Below, in pieces: positions 16,186-24,939 of a DNA stretch of 64,000 nt (its first letter is position 1; each line of letters starts with the position of its first letter). Origin of the DNA: Bacillus sp. FJAT-29814 (GTDB taxonomy: Bacteria > Bacillota > Bacilli > Bacillales > Cytobacillaceae). The translations under genes were made by a program, and so were the position numbers. A model generated the notes under the pieces. The model had not been told where the DNA came from. It worked only from the letters and a program-made list of their open reading frames with translations, and made no database searches. The stretch lies in assembly GCF_001510715.1 (NCBI RefSeq), contig NZ_LMTJ01000001.1:758340-822339 (forward strand), written 5' to 3'.

Positions 16186-16623
16186 TTATACGGACAAGTA
16201 GTAAAAATAATTCGTTTCTTTTGTAAACCCTATTTTTTCATAAAGCCTCTGAGCCGGAAGATTGTCGCTGGCAGTCTCCAGGAACAATCCCTTTGCCCCG
16301 GTTTCTCCCGCCATTTCAGCCGCCTTCGCGATTAATTTCTCGCCAACGCCTTTGCCGCGGGCTTGTTTTTTTACATACAAGTCGTTTAACACCCATGACC
16401 GTTTCATACTGACCGATGAAAACGAGGGATATAACTGGACGAAGCCCGCCGCCTCTTCCCCATCATAGGCCATAAAAATGACAGATTCGTTATTCATCAT
16501 TCTTGCCTGCAAAAACTCTCTCGCCGCTGCTAAATCGCTCGGCTGTTCATAAAATTGCCGGTATAAATCAAAAAGTTCTGATACGGCTTCTAAATCATGG
16601 ATTGTTGCTTTTTTTACATTCAA
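16186..16623 (-). CDS. GNAT-family N-acetyltransferase
   Basis: 145 residues, compact GNAT fold: NDLYVKKQARGKGVGEKLIA is the acetyl-CoA loop and NLPAQRLYEKIGFTKE the final motif. The strongest ribosome site, AGGAGG, lies seven bases before a TTG at 16623 that yields LNVKKATIHDLEAV, the expected GNAT beginning. The frame open further upstream is not supported. It faces the K+ channel gene tail to tail. Confidence 0.8.
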   Translation of the reverse strand: MNVKKATIHDLEAVSELFDLYRQFYEQPSDLAAAREFLQARMMNNESVIFMAYDGEEAAGFVQLYPSFSSVSMKRSWVLNDLYVKKQARGKGVGEKLIAKAAEMAGETGAKGLFLETASDNLPAQRLYEKIGFTKETNYFYYLSV

Positions 16624-16894
16624 GCTGCATCCTCCTAAAAAAGCATTCTTAATTAAAATTCTCCATTTCTCCTTCAATTCCTGCGCTAAATGCAAAAAAC
16701 GGATTACTCCGGTCTGCTTTTCTACTTAATTTTGTGACTATAAATAGTCTACAACTTGGTCTTAGTCTTCTTTGGATAAATATCCTGGTGCAGATTTTGG
16801 CATATTTTTCAAAACAAAGGCTATTTTTGAAATCTGCATCAATTTTGGCGCCGTCTAGTTTTGCAAGGGGGAGAAATATACAAGTGTCATTTGG

Positions 16895-17149
16895 CTATTT
16901 TAAAATATATGGATCTGGAAAGGACAATTCATTTTGTAGTTGGTTGGTATAAACGACGATTTCCTCTAACCTTGGAGGATATGGACTACACCGGATATAG
17001 GCCGAAATCCGATCATACATAGTCTCGTATTCCATTTCTGCACAGTATTGGAACCAATACTCGACGATTTCATTTCTAAATGTAATCATCGGGTAAACCT
17101 TTTCAATTAACACCATCAGGGAATAAGCTTCTTGCTTAGTCAATTCCAT
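16895..17149 (-). CDS. Phage G39P-like helicase loader/inhibitor domain protein
   Basis: 84 residues. The pattern LTKQEAYSLMVLIEKVYP, then VEYWFQYCAEMEYETM and SPYPPRLEEIV matches the N-terminal domain of phage SPP1 G39P (loader and inhibitor of the G40P replicative helicase). The conserved items are a leading T-x-x-E, an aromatic-proline at helix end, a tryptophan and the PP-x-x-x-E-I finish. The match is by eye. G39P is about 126 aa, so this may be a shortened or domain-only version. The ATG at 17149 has AAGGA five bases upstream. Likely a remnant of a mobile element, next to the TnpB-like gene. Confidence 0.5.
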   Translation of the reverse strand: MELTKQEAYSLMVLIEKVYPMITFRNEIVEYWFQYCAEMEYETMYDRISAYIRCSPYPPRLEEIVVYTNQLQNELSFPDPYILK

Positions 17150-17236
17150 CAAATCCTTCACTTATTTTCATATAAATAATCGACGAATTTGAATAATAAT
17201 ATGCATTTTGAGGTCGCTTTAGCAGTTTCTTTCTAA

Positions 17237-17270
17237 AAAGGTACCTATTACTAGACAAATTGGTACCTTT
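17237..17270. other. Hairpin upstream of the TnpB-like gene
   Basis: AAAGGTACC (17237-17245) and GGTACCTTT (17262-17270) form a nine-bp stem with a 16-nt loop, followed by ATTATA. It could be the left structural end of the TnpB-like element or a terminator. The adjacent bases hold no ORF. Confidence 0.45.
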
Positions 17271-17350
17271 ATTATACAATTAAACAAGAACATTTGTTTG
17301 CTTTGTTATTTTTCCTTAAATTTTTTTTGGAAAGAAAGGAGATTGAGGTG

Positions 17351-18896
17351 ATGATTCAAACATATCAAACGAATCTTTCTAATATCCCGTTGGATCATAA
17401 TTTGACATCGGACATGTACCTTTCTGAATATGCATGTTTTTTTGGCATGCTAGAGCGGAAATTATTTGTTCAATCCTATATAAAAAGGATATCAACATCT
17501 TGCCTTAAAAAGAAATTTTCCAAACAATTCGGCCTTACCGCCAGACAATTCAACTCCCTGAGGATTCAAATGGAGGGGAAAGTTTCTTCTATACTAGAAA
17601 AAAGGAAGTATGACATTCAAGAACTAGAATCTAAAATGGCCTATTTACAAAAATTCATCTTCAAAAAGACCACTCAAAAAGATAAGCTTCTGCAAAAACT
17701 ACTGAGAATTCCCCAAACTAGCCCAGCTTTCTCGAAACTAAGAAAAAAACACAAAAATATAAAGTTTTGTCTTCACCAAAAAAAGCGTAGGCTCCGAAAT
17801 GTACAGCACAAATTGGAAAAATTAAAATCAGATGTGCTTAATCATAAAATTCGCATATGCTTTGGTTCCAGGAAGTTGTTCCATCAGCAATTTAATTTAA
17901 AGGAAAATAAATATAAGAATCATGGGGAGTGGAAGGAAGAATGGCTTAAGTCAAGAAATTCCCAGTTCCTTGTGGTGGGTTCTAGAGATGAAACGTATGG
18001 GAACCAATCGGCCACCTATGATTTACAAAACGTCTTAAACCTTCGGGTGGCCAATTATTTTATTTCGAAATATGGGAAATATGTCAGGTTTCCAGAAGTG
18101 CAATTTCCTTATGGTCAAGAATTCATTGATCAGGCAAAAGTTCCCTATATGGGCTATACCCGAAACGGCAAACCGCAAAAATATTACTATTCCTCCATTA
18201 CCTATCGTTTTATTAAAACAGAAAAAAGGGTGGTATGTGAACGCAACTGTCGAAAGAGAAACCCCAAAAATAAGTACATCCAATCTGAATGGGTTAATTG
18301 GCATCGACCTCAATGCAGGATTTTTGTCTATATGTGAAATTGACCGATTTGGCAACCCAATCAAAAGCTGGACGGTAGATGTTCCTATGTACAACCGGAG
18401 CAAAGAACAGGTAAAAGTTTCTTTAAGCGATGCTTTAAAAGAAATTCTAGCCTATGCTCTTTCCATACAAAAGGATGTTGTAATCGAGAAATTGGATTTT
18501 TCCAAAAAGAAAGCCAGTTTAAGAGAAATGGGTACAAAATATGCAAGGATGCTTTCAGGTTTTGCCTATTCCACCTTTCAACAATTAATCACATCCAAAG
18601 GAAAAAAAGCGGGAGTACGAATTAGAAAGGTAAATCCCGCCTATACGAGCCAAATCGGGCAGTTGAAATTTATGGCCCGGTACGGACTAAGTTCGCATGA
18701 CTCAGCTGCCTTTATGATTGCAAGAAGAGGCTATTATTTTAAAACGGAAAAACCAAAATATGATTCCGTTCTGTCTTTCCCTCAAAAATTCGATAAACAA
18801 AAGTCAAATTACACCAATTGGAAGACACTTACGAGATACTGGAAAAAATATTATCATTTCCATGATAAAATTGAAATAATAAAAGCGGATATTTGA
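17351..18896 (+). pseudogene. TnpB-like RuvC nuclease (IS200/IS605-associated), frameshifted, no zinc ribbon
   Basis: About 515 codons when the two frames are joined. Frame one (17351-18237) starts MIQTYQTNLSN after AAAGGAG and holds a lysine-rich helical region with a coiled coil (about residues 80-170). At the run of six A (18222-18227) the frame must move forward by one base; frame two continues KKGWYVNATVERE to a stop at 18894-18896. Frame two carries the RuvC acids: GLIGIDLNAGFLSI (D), DVVIEKLDFS (E) and GLSSHDSAAF (D). Unlike canonical TnpB, VNPAYTSQIGQLKFMARYGL leads straight to the last aspartate, with no CxxC pairs. The shift is +1, not the usual -1 slippage, so an indel or sequencing error is likelier than programmed frameshifting. 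No tnpA is adjacent. Confidence 0.75.
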
Positions 18897-18899
18897 AAG

Positions 18900-19268
18900 A
18901 AAACAATTGAAATTGGAGCAACGCTTCCTATTTACCTGCAAGGAAGAATAGGACCACGTACTCCATTTTTTAAAGGGTTACATGTAATAAATAGCGTGGC
19001 TAACAGCCAATCTAGAGTATCGAATAGGTATCCTGTGGCGTGGACTTCATTCGACTGAATAAAGAAAATGGCACTGTGACGGACACGATGAAGTTTGGAA
19101 GGGTCGAAAAACTCTCCCAGACGGATGTATCCATTCTAGAATTAGGGTGTGATTCCCTAACGCGATTCGCAAAAAGCTCTGTTCGTTTTGCGTGCTAAAT
19201 GGAAATGCTAATTCATTTAGAACATATAGATAGTAATATCAATAAATGTCTATATTTTTAGGAACGGT
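18900..19268 (+). other. Structured non-coding stretch 3' of the TnpB-like gene
   Basis: No ORF with a credible start. Several self-complementary blocks are visible: ACTTCAT (19044-19050) with ATGAAGT (19088-19094); GGAT (19123) with ATCC (19129); TTAGGG (19142-19147) with CCCTAA (19155-19160); CGCAAAA (19168-19174) with TTTTGCG (19186-19192). In IS605-type elements the guide (omega) RNA is transcribed from the 3' end of tnpB and its flank, so an RNA partner is a reasonable guess. Group I intron core sequences were looked for and not recognised. Confidence 0.4.
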
Positions 19269-19269
19269 G

Positions 19270-19303
19270 CAAGGGGTCGCAGGTTCAATTCCTGTCTTTC
19301 CGA
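19270..19303 (+). pseudogene. 3' fragment of a tRNA-Pro gene (possible att site)
   Basis: The stretch reads like the variable loop, T-arm and acceptor 3' strand of Bacillus tRNA-Pro(UGG): CAAGGGGTC, T-stem GCAGG, loop TTCAATT, CCTGT, then CTTTCCG and discriminator A. From memory, the intact Bacillus gene ends CAAGGGGTCGCAGG-TTCGAAT-CCTGTCTTCCCGA, so a few bases differ. The 5' two thirds are absent from the neighbouring DNA. Tyrosine integrases commonly use tRNA 3' ends as attB, which leaves exactly such a fragment at the far end of an inserted element. Confidence 0.6.
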
Positions 19304-19306
19304 TCG

Positions 19307-19331
19307 AAAAAAGAGCCAAATGGCTCCTTTT
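19307..19331 (-). terminator. Intrinsic terminator, minus strand
   Basis: On the minus strand GGAGCC-atttGGCTC-TTTTTT follows the stop of the 172-aa gene. The stem is flanked by A/T runs on both sides and may act in both directions. Confidence 0.7.
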
Positions 19332-19332
19332 T

Positions 19333-19851
19333 TTATTCTGCAAATTTGATAAATTCGTTTGGATTGGATCTGATTTTTTCGCCAATGATCTTTAATGTTG
19401 CTGGCGAAATTTCAATGAAAAGTTTATGGAGCGGCTCAATGGCGGCTGCAAGCCCAGGGTCTTTGTCGATGTCATTATAGGATACCGCAAATTCCTCCAA
19501 ACTTGTTGGAAACTCCCTTGCCACTAACACATTTTCTATTTGCTGAATCAAGCTGTAAAAATCTTCCGCCCCGAAGTACTTCAGGCCATTTTTGATTCCC
19601 GACCAGGATGTAGGCTGGGCATAATAATAAACGCTCCACCAATAAAATTCCGCCAGCGACTTATTTGCATGGTTATAAAAGGCCTTAAACATGAACAGCG
19701 CTTTCTGCCCCGTGGTCAACTTCTGATACAGTTCTTCTTTGACCTTGATGTCTTTTCCGCGAATGGACGGGATAAACGGGTCGAAACATGCCGCGCCAAG
19801 CGCTGAATCATCCATGTTTTCGAAAACTTCTTTTTTCATGGGTATTAACAA
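19333..19851 (-). CDS. Uncharacterised 172-aa protein (possibly DUF4375/DMP19-like)
   Basis: Soluble, mostly helical protein. The middle part LTTGQKALFMFKAFYNHANKSLAEFYWWSVYY and GIKNGLKYFGAEDFYSLI is reminiscent of DMP19/DUF4375 proteins, in which a similar helical block precedes an FFGA-type motif, but I cannot confirm this. The TTG at 19851 has GGAAAGGAG nine bases upstream, placed inside the end of the preceding acyltransferase gene, so the two are probably translated from one mRNA. The in-frame ATG at 19839 lacks a site of its own. Confidence 0.55.
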   Translation of the reverse strand: MLIPMKKEVFENMDDSALGAACFDPFIPSIRGKDIKVKEELYQKLTTGQKALFMFKAFYNHANKSLAEFYWWSVYYYAQPTSWSGIKNGLKYFGAEDFYSLIQQIENVLVAREFPTSLEEFAVSYNDIDKDPGLAAAIEPLHKLFIEISPATLKIIGEKIRSNPNEFIKFAE

Positions 19852-19854
19852 ATG

Positions 19855-20991
19855 TTATAGCTCCTTTCCTATTTCCCTGTTCACTTCAATATTTTGTTTT
19901 TGTACTGCAGCCGGCTTCACCTTCACCCCGAATGCCCAGCGTAAAATCGCAAGTCGCTTAATGATAAATTCATAAATTAGTAGCGAAATGACGAACGTTA
20001 ACACCATGATGATCAAAAACGCCAGGATGTTGCCAAGGTTTAATTTTAAGATAAAATATCCCATCACAACCAGCACACTTTGATGAATGATATATACCGG
20101 GAAGGCCGCCTCATTCATATAAGGAATGGCTTTATGTTTGAAATTTAAAAATTTATTACCATAGCCCAGAAGCACAATGAGCGTTAACCAGAGATTAAAC
20201 GTTTTTAAAACGGCCAGAAGGAAACCGGCTCCTTGAAAATCCTTTGTCAACAAGAAAACCCACAGCGGGACCGTCACCAACAGGACAACAAGCCCCATCC
20301 CACGAACCCGGTTAAACATTTTCTGATAGCTTGGCTGGCTAGAAGTAATAAAGCCCATGATGAAAATGACAAGGAAGAAAAACGGGTTCTGTCCCCCTGG
20401 TGCAGGCAGCGCTTCCGTTACTACTAATAAAAGGAAAAGGGCAATAAAAACGGATGGCCTGCTGCAAACCTCGTTAAATTTCTCGAAGTTTCTTTTTCGA
20501 AAAAATGAAAAAATCGGCAATGCGGCCAGAGACAACACAAACAAGTATAAGATGAACCAAAGGTGCGCAGGCGTGAAGGTGCCAAAATAACCGGACAAAT
20601 CACTGAAATCCGTAAAGAATGTTTTTAAAAAAGAAAAGTAGTTTCCACCCTCTCCGTTATGATTTAATCGCGCAAAATAACCCTGCGGCGGAACGATAAA
20701 CAGAACTCCTACAATAAGCGGGATCAACAAGCGATTGACCCGGTCTTTCATGTATTGCCGGTTCGACCTCCGCTCCAGTGCATACCAGCTTGCCGAACCA
20801 GCCAGCCAGAACAGCAACGGCATAAACCAATAACTAGTAACAGCAATAAACCAGCTTAATCCCCAGCTCAGTTCCGCACTTTTTACGTAGAACGGATCCC
20901 AGTAATCAAATACTCTTGCAGAATGAAATGGAAACAATAACAAAATTCCCAAATTACGTAGCCAATCAATATCAAATCTTCTTTCTCCCAT
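19855..20991 (-). CDS. Acyltransferase 3 family membrane protein
   Basis: 378 residues with about ten membrane segments. The family start RRFDIDWLRNLGILLLFPFHSARVF contains the conserved R...D-x-x-R...H of acyltransferase_3 (OafA/WecH type). These proteins acylate exported carbohydrates or other extracytoplasmic substrates. SSA/SGNH extensions are absent. The ATG at 20991 is six bases after GAGGG; an upstream ATG at 20997 is too close to it. Substrate unknown. Confidence 0.82.
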   Translation of the reverse strand: MGERRFDIDWLRNLGILLLFPFHSARVFDYWDPFYVKSAELSWGLSWFIAVTSYWFMPLLFWLAGSASWYALERRSNRQYMKDRVNRLLIPLIVGVLFIVPPQGYFARLNHNGEGGNYFSFLKTFFTDFSDLSGYFGTFTPAHLWFILYLFVLSLAALPIFSFFRKRNFEKFNEVCSRPSVFIALFLLLVVTEALPAPGGQNPFFFLVIFIMGFITSSQPSYQKMFNRVRGMGLVVLLVTVPLWVFLLTKDFQGAGFLLAVLKTFNLWLTLIVLLGYGNKFLNFKHKAIPYMNEAAFPVYIIHQSVLVVMGYFILKLNLGNILAFLIIMVLTFVISLLIYEFIIKRLAILRWAFGVKVKPAAVQKQNIEVNREIGKEL

Positions 20992-21066
20992 ATGCATCCC
21001 TCATTTAATTTTCACTAGATTCATTGTAGAGATTTCTATAAAATTCTACAAGAAAAATTTTCCACA

Positions 21067-21095
21067 AAACAGCCGCCATGGTTTCCCATGACGGC
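21067..21095 (-). terminator. Terminator of the acyl-CoA ligase gene
   Basis: On the minus strand GCCGTCATGG-gaaa-CCATGGCGGC, a ten-bp stem with GNRA-like loop, is followed by TGTTTTG. Confidence 0.7.
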
Positions 21096-21100
21096 ACTTT

Positions 21101-22693
21101 TTAGTTTACAAATCGTCCCGTATTGCCTTTGGCGCGCCAATATTCATCGCGTAGATGGACCTTTTGAATTTTTCCGGACGCCGTTTTTGGCAGTTCGTCC
21201 ACGAACGTAACGCTCGTTACCGCCTTGAAATGGGCCAGCTTTTCACGGGAAAAAGCAATGATGTCGGCTTCGCTCACCTTTTGGCCTTCCCTTAAAACGA
21301 CATAGGCGTGCGGTGTTTCTCCCCATTTCTCATGCGGCACAGCAATTACTGCAGCCTCCAACACGGCAGGGTGTTCATACAGCGCCCCTTCAACCTCAAT
21401 GGAAGAAATGTTTTCCCCGCCGCTAATGATAATATCCTTCTTCCGGTCAACAATGTCGATATACCCGTTGGCATCAACGGTCCCCATATCACCGGTGTGG
21501 AGCCAGCCATCGCGGATGGCCTCCATTGTCGCTTCAGGATTTTTCCAATAGCCGAGCATAACGCCGTGGCTCCTCGTCACGACCTCCCCGATTTCCTTGC
21601 CGTCATGGGCGACCTCTTCCCCGTGCTCATTGATCACCTTCACATCAGCGCCAATCATCGGGTAGCCTGCCTTTGCTTTAATCCGCGCTTTTTCTGCAGG
21701 TGAGAGAATGTCCAGTTCCGAACGGATGGTTGAAACAAGGCTTAATGGCGAGGATTCGGTCATCCCGTAAACCTGAACGAACTCCCAGCCAAGCTCTTTT
21801 TCAACCCGGGTAACAAATGCCGGCGGCGGTGCCGAACCTGCAATCACAACCCGCACTTGCTGCTCAATTTCAGGGAGATTTTTTTCATAATACTGCAGGA
21901 GCGTATTCAACACGGTCGGGGCCATATGGAGCACCGTTACCTTCTGTTCGACAATGGCTTGAAAAATCGACTCCGGCGAAGCTTTCCGCAAACAAACATG
22001 CTTTGCGCCGTTCGCCGTATAGTAAAACGGCGAACCCCAGCCGTTTACATGGAACATCGGCAGAACATGCAGGTAAACATCACGGTCACTGACGCGTAAA
22101 TGGTGCATCGTACTTAACGCATGCAAATAATTGTTGCGGTGTGTCAGCATGACACCTTTTGGGTTCCCAGTGGTGCCGCTCGTATAAAGCAGGCTGCATA
22201 CGTCATCCTCATCCAGCTCGGCACGGTCAAATGCTGTCTCTGGATAACGAGCGATCCAATGGTCGTAATCGGTTTCATTTGTTTCTGCGTCTTTATAATG
22301 GACAATAATATGCTCAACTGTGGTGAGGTCGGCTTTGATTGGCTTAATCAGATTATAAAGGTCCCCATCAACCAGGAGTACCTTGGACTCGCTGTGATTC
22401 AAAATGAACAAATAATCCTCGGGCTTTAACCGGATGTTAAGCGGCACCATAATCGCGCCAAGTTGAAACACCCCGTAGAAGCCTTCGAGCATCTCAACAG
22501 TATTGGGTGCCAGGAAGGCAACCCGGTCGCCCGCTTCAACACCTAAATCTCTCAAACCATGCGAAAGCTGGTTCACCCGAGCATTCAACTCAGCGTAAGT
22601 AAAGCTGCGTCCATCACAGTATACGCCCTGCTTGTCCCCATACAACGATACGGCCCGGTCCAAAAATTGTGGCAGTACTAAAGGTACATTCAT
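21101..22693 (-). CDS. AMP-forming fatty acyl-CoA synthetase (long-chain-fatty-acid--CoA ligase family)
   Basis: 530 residues of the ANL superfamily, activating a carboxylic acid to an acyl-adenylate and then to acyl-CoA. Visible motifs: P-loop YTSGTTGNPKGVMLTH (about residue 170), VYGMTESSPLS, GWLHTGDMGTVDANGYIDIVDRKKDIIISGGENISS, and the catalytic lysine in PKTASGKIQK near the C-terminus. Chain length cannot be predicted; relatives act on medium to long chains. It stands alone with its own terminator. The ATG follows GGGGG at close range. Confidence 0.9.
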   Translation of the reverse strand: MNVPLVLPQFLDRAVSLYGDKQGVYCDGRSFTYAELNARVNQLSHGLRDLGVEAGDRVAFLAPNTVEMLEGFYGVFQLGAIMVPLNIRLKPEDYLFILNHSESKVLLVDGDLYNLIKPIKADLTTVEHIIVHYKDAETNETDYDHWIARYPETAFDRAELDEDDVCSLLYTSGTTGNPKGVMLTHRNNYLHALSTMHHLRVSDRDVYLHVLPMFHVNGWGSPFYYTANGAKHVCLRKASPESIFQAIVEQKVTVLHMAPTVLNTLLQYYEKNLPEIEQQVRVVIAGSAPPPAFVTRVEKELGWEFVQVYGMTESSPLSLVSTIRSELDILSPAEKARIKAKAGYPMIGADVKVINEHGEEVAHDGKEIGEVVTRSHGVMLGYWKNPEATMEAIRDGWLHTGDMGTVDANGYIDIVDRKKDIIISGGENISSIEVEGALYEHPAVLEAAVIAVPHEKWGETPHAYVVLREGQKVSEADIIAFSREKLAHFKAVTSVTFVDELPKTASGKIQKVHLRDEYWRAKGNTGRFVN

Positions 22694-22858
22694 TCCAATC
22701 CCCCCTAAGTAATATTTCGAATTTTCTAACTAAAATTATTCTATCATACCATTTTTTAAATATATAGAAAAATTTTGTCAAAAAATAAATCAGTTTGAGC
22801 AGGTACTATTTTTTGGAAAATCTCATAAAATAGAATATACGTTCGTAGGGAGGCGAGG

Positions 22859-23266
22859 ATGTTGCTAAAAAGTAATGAATCCTTGATAACAGGAGAGATG
22901 TTGGTCAAGTATTACGAACTGAACAAGAAGAAAAAAGAAATTGAGCTTGAGATGAATGAATTAAAGGAAGTTTTTCAAACATATTTTAATAACCTGGTAG
23001 GGACGGACCGTAAAGGGGAAATTACCATTAGCGGCTACAAGCTGCAGCGCCAGGTCCGGAAAACCGAGCGGTACAACGAGGCGGAAACGGTCAAAAGATT
23101 GGAAGAGTTGCAGCTGAACGACTTGATTCAGGTCGTGAAAAAACCGGATGATACAAAAATCAAGGCTGCTCTTGATCTGAAATTGCTGGGGCCAGAGCAG
23201 TTGGAGGGCTGTATCGTGACCACCCTCTCCCCTGCCATTTCGGTGAAGCCATTGACGCCGAGGTAA
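22859..23266 (+). CDS. Uncharacterised 135-aa coiled-coil protein
   Basis: Residues 15-45 (KYYELNKKKKEIELEMNELKEVF) are predicted coiled coil. A charged middle part (GYKLQRQVRKTERYNEAETV) and a short leucine-rich end follow. There is no signal peptide or membrane segment. The arrangement is loosely like phage Gp157-type proteins, but I do not recognise a family. A GGGAGGCGAGG site immediately precedes the ATG at 22859. Downstream lies the 52-bp repeat array. Confidence 0.55.
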   Translation: MLLKSNESLITGEMLVKYYELNKKKKEIELEMNELKEVFQTYFNNLVGTDRKGEITISGYKLQRQVRKTERYNEAETVKRLEELQLNDLIQVVKKPDDTKIKAALDLKLLGPEQLEGCIVTTLSPAISVKPLTPR

Positions 23267-23318
23267 ATGTTTTATTTAGGTGGAGGCAGCTTGATTTATA
23301 AAACTTTTATTGGAGCAT

Positions 23319-23800
23319 GCAAAGTGGAGGCCGCTACATGACCGGTTTCCACTTTTTCCTTTTACGGTCACGTAGAAGTAGGCTACGTGACCGGTTGCTC
23401 CCTTTTTCCAACAAATCGGGCACGTAGAACGCCTTTACGTGACCAGTTTCCACTTTTTCCAACCAAATCGGGCACGTAGAACACCTGTACGTGACCAGTT
23501 TCCACTTTTTCCAACCAAATCGGGCACGTAGAACACCTGTACGTGACCAGTTTCCACTTTTTCCAACCAAATCGGGCACGTAGAACACTTCTACGTGACC
23601 AGTTCCCACTTTTTCCAGCCGAATAGGGCACGTAGAACACATCTACGTGACCAGTTTCCACTTTTTCCAACCAAATCGGTCACGTAGAACACGTCTACGT
23701 GACCAGTTCCCACTTTTTTCAGCCGAATAGGGCACGTAGAAGGCCTATACATGACCTGTTCTCACTTTTTCCAGCCAAATCGGGCACGTAGACCTTCTCT
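23319..23800. repeat. Nine-unit hairpin array with exact 52-bp period
   Basis: CGTAGA occurs at 23371, 23423, 23475, 23527, 23579, 23631, 23683, 23735 and 23787, every interval exactly 52 bp; half sites extend it left to about 23319. Each unit is a palindrome, best seen as GGTCACGTAGA-acacg-TCTACGTGACC, separated by a conserved linker (AGTTTCCACTTTTTCCAACC then AAATCGG). Stem changes are partly compensatory. There are no unique spacers and no cas genes, so this is not CRISPR. Open frames within it (minus strand) only reflect the repeat. The 4.6-kb gap holds a two-unit relative. From 23800 to the next gene I see a possible inverted repeat AGAGTC/GACTCT and nothing else. Confidence 0.9.
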
Positions 23801-23948
23801 CTTAAGAAACTTTATATACATTTTAATTCCACCTTGATCAGGGAGACCTGAAACCCTTAGGTAATAGAGTCTTTTTTTAAAAAGAGGAAATCACAAGGAC
23901 TCTGTAGAAGTACTTATGCGTATTGCCAAATTAAAGGAGGTTCGGAAC

Positions 23949-24839
23949 ATGCCAAGTCAAGAAAGTATCATGGTAAAGCAAATGTTAAAAGCCTCAGTAA
24001 CAAACCAAACGCAGGAATTCAATCTTGAGGCCGCCAGACAAGGGCTAGAAGCACTATCCGCGTTCACACCGGTTGCACCTGATGTAAAAGTAGAAAAAGT
24101 AACGGTTGAAGGTATTCCGGCCGAGTGGCTAACAGCACCAAATGCCAAGGAAGACCGCGTCTTTCTCTATTTGCACGGCGGTGCATACATAATGGGAAGC
24201 TGCAACACCCATAGATTCCTGGCTTCCAAACTATCACGTTCGACAGCTACACGCGTTCTCTTACCAGAATACCGGCTTGCGCCCGAGAACCCTTATCCGT
24301 CAGCGGTTGAGGACGCACTTATAGCGTACCGTTGGTTAGTTAACTCCGGCGTTTCTCCTAAGAATATTGTCATTGGCGGTGATTCAGCGGGTGGTGGTTT
24401 GGCGTTATCGACCCTTTTGTCCTTAAAAGAAGCTGGCGACCAATTGCCGGCCCTGGCGGTTCTTTTATCGCCTTGGACCGATTTGGCTGGAACCGGTGAA
24501 TCAATGGAAACGCGAAAAGATGCCGACCCTTGGTTGAAGCCGGAAGCCTCCCGGGCGACACCAGTTTTATACATTCGCGACTTGGATCCTTGTTACCCGC
24601 ATGTGTCGCCAATCTACGCTGATTTATCAGGCCTGCCGCCAATGCTTGTTCATGTCGGCAATGACGAAATCCTGTTGGACGATTCCGTCCGCTTGGTTGA
24701 CCGCTCACGTGCCGCTGGTGTAGAAGCCAGCCTCAAAATCTGGGAAGATATGTGGCATGTGTTCCAAACGTTTAATATCCCTGAAGGACAGAAGTCGATT
24801 GACGAAATTGGTGAATTTGTTATGAGTAAGTTGGGATAG
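23949..24839 (+). CDS. Alpha/beta hydrolase, HSL-type esterase
   Basis: 296 residues of the hormone-sensitive-lipase (abhydrolase_3) group. The oxyanion HGGAY (LYLHGGAYIMGS), nucleophile elbow GGDSAGGG, an aspartate in HVGNDEILLDD and the histidine in DMWHVFQTF complete the triad in the usual order. Such enzymes hydrolyse short-chain esters. The open frame begins at 23916, but the ATG at 23949 has AAAGGAGG eight bases upstream, a clear choice. No signal peptide, so cytoplasmic. Confidence 0.88.
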   Translation: MPSQESIMVKQMLKASVTNQTQEFNLEAARQGLEALSAFTPVAPDVKVEKVTVEGIPAEWLTAPNAKEDRVFLYLHGGAYIMGSCNTHRFLASKLSRSTATRVLLPEYRLAPENPYPSAVEDALIAYRWLVNSGVSPKNIVIGGDSAGGGLALSTLLSLKEAGDQLPALAVLLSPWTDLAGTGESMETRKDADPWLKPEASRATPVLYIRDLDPCYPHVSPIYADLSGLPPMLVHVGNDEILLDDSVRLVDRSRAAGVEASLKIWEDMWHVFQTFNIPEGQKSIDEIGEFVMSKLG

Positions 24840-24939
24840 CAACAGTAATAATCCGCCAGGGGGTTTTTCCAGGCGTTTTTCGATTTGTATCTTACAGTAA
24901 TTTCCAGATTAACAACAATTTTAGGTCATGAATGTTAAT

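Noticed and set aside
16734..16952. 72-codon plus-strand ORF opposite the G39P-like gene
   Set aside because: No ribosome site, odd composition, and it overlaps a better-supported gene on the other strand.
18215..18240. Programmed -1 ribosomal frameshift in the TnpB-like gene
   Set aside because: The second frame lies +1 of the first, so a -1 slip at the A6G3 run would enter the wrong frame.
18900..19268. Group I intron (IStron-like) after the TnpB-like gene
   Set aside because: Conserved P, Q, R and S core segments were not recognised and no 5' tRNA half is present upstream of the gene.
23334..23670. Minus-strand ORFs rich in GKSGNWSR/EKVETGHV repeats
   Set aside because: They are translations of the 52-bp repeat in overlapping frames; 52 is not a multiple of three and no proper start signal is present.
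23319..23800. CRISPR array
   Set aside because: Repeats run continuously with a conserved linker in every unit; no unique spacers, no leader and no cas genes in the window.
23820..23945. Riboswitch-like leader upstream of the esterase
   Set aside because: Some pairing (AGAGTC/GACTCT) but no match to a known aptamer and no terminator or sequestering stem.
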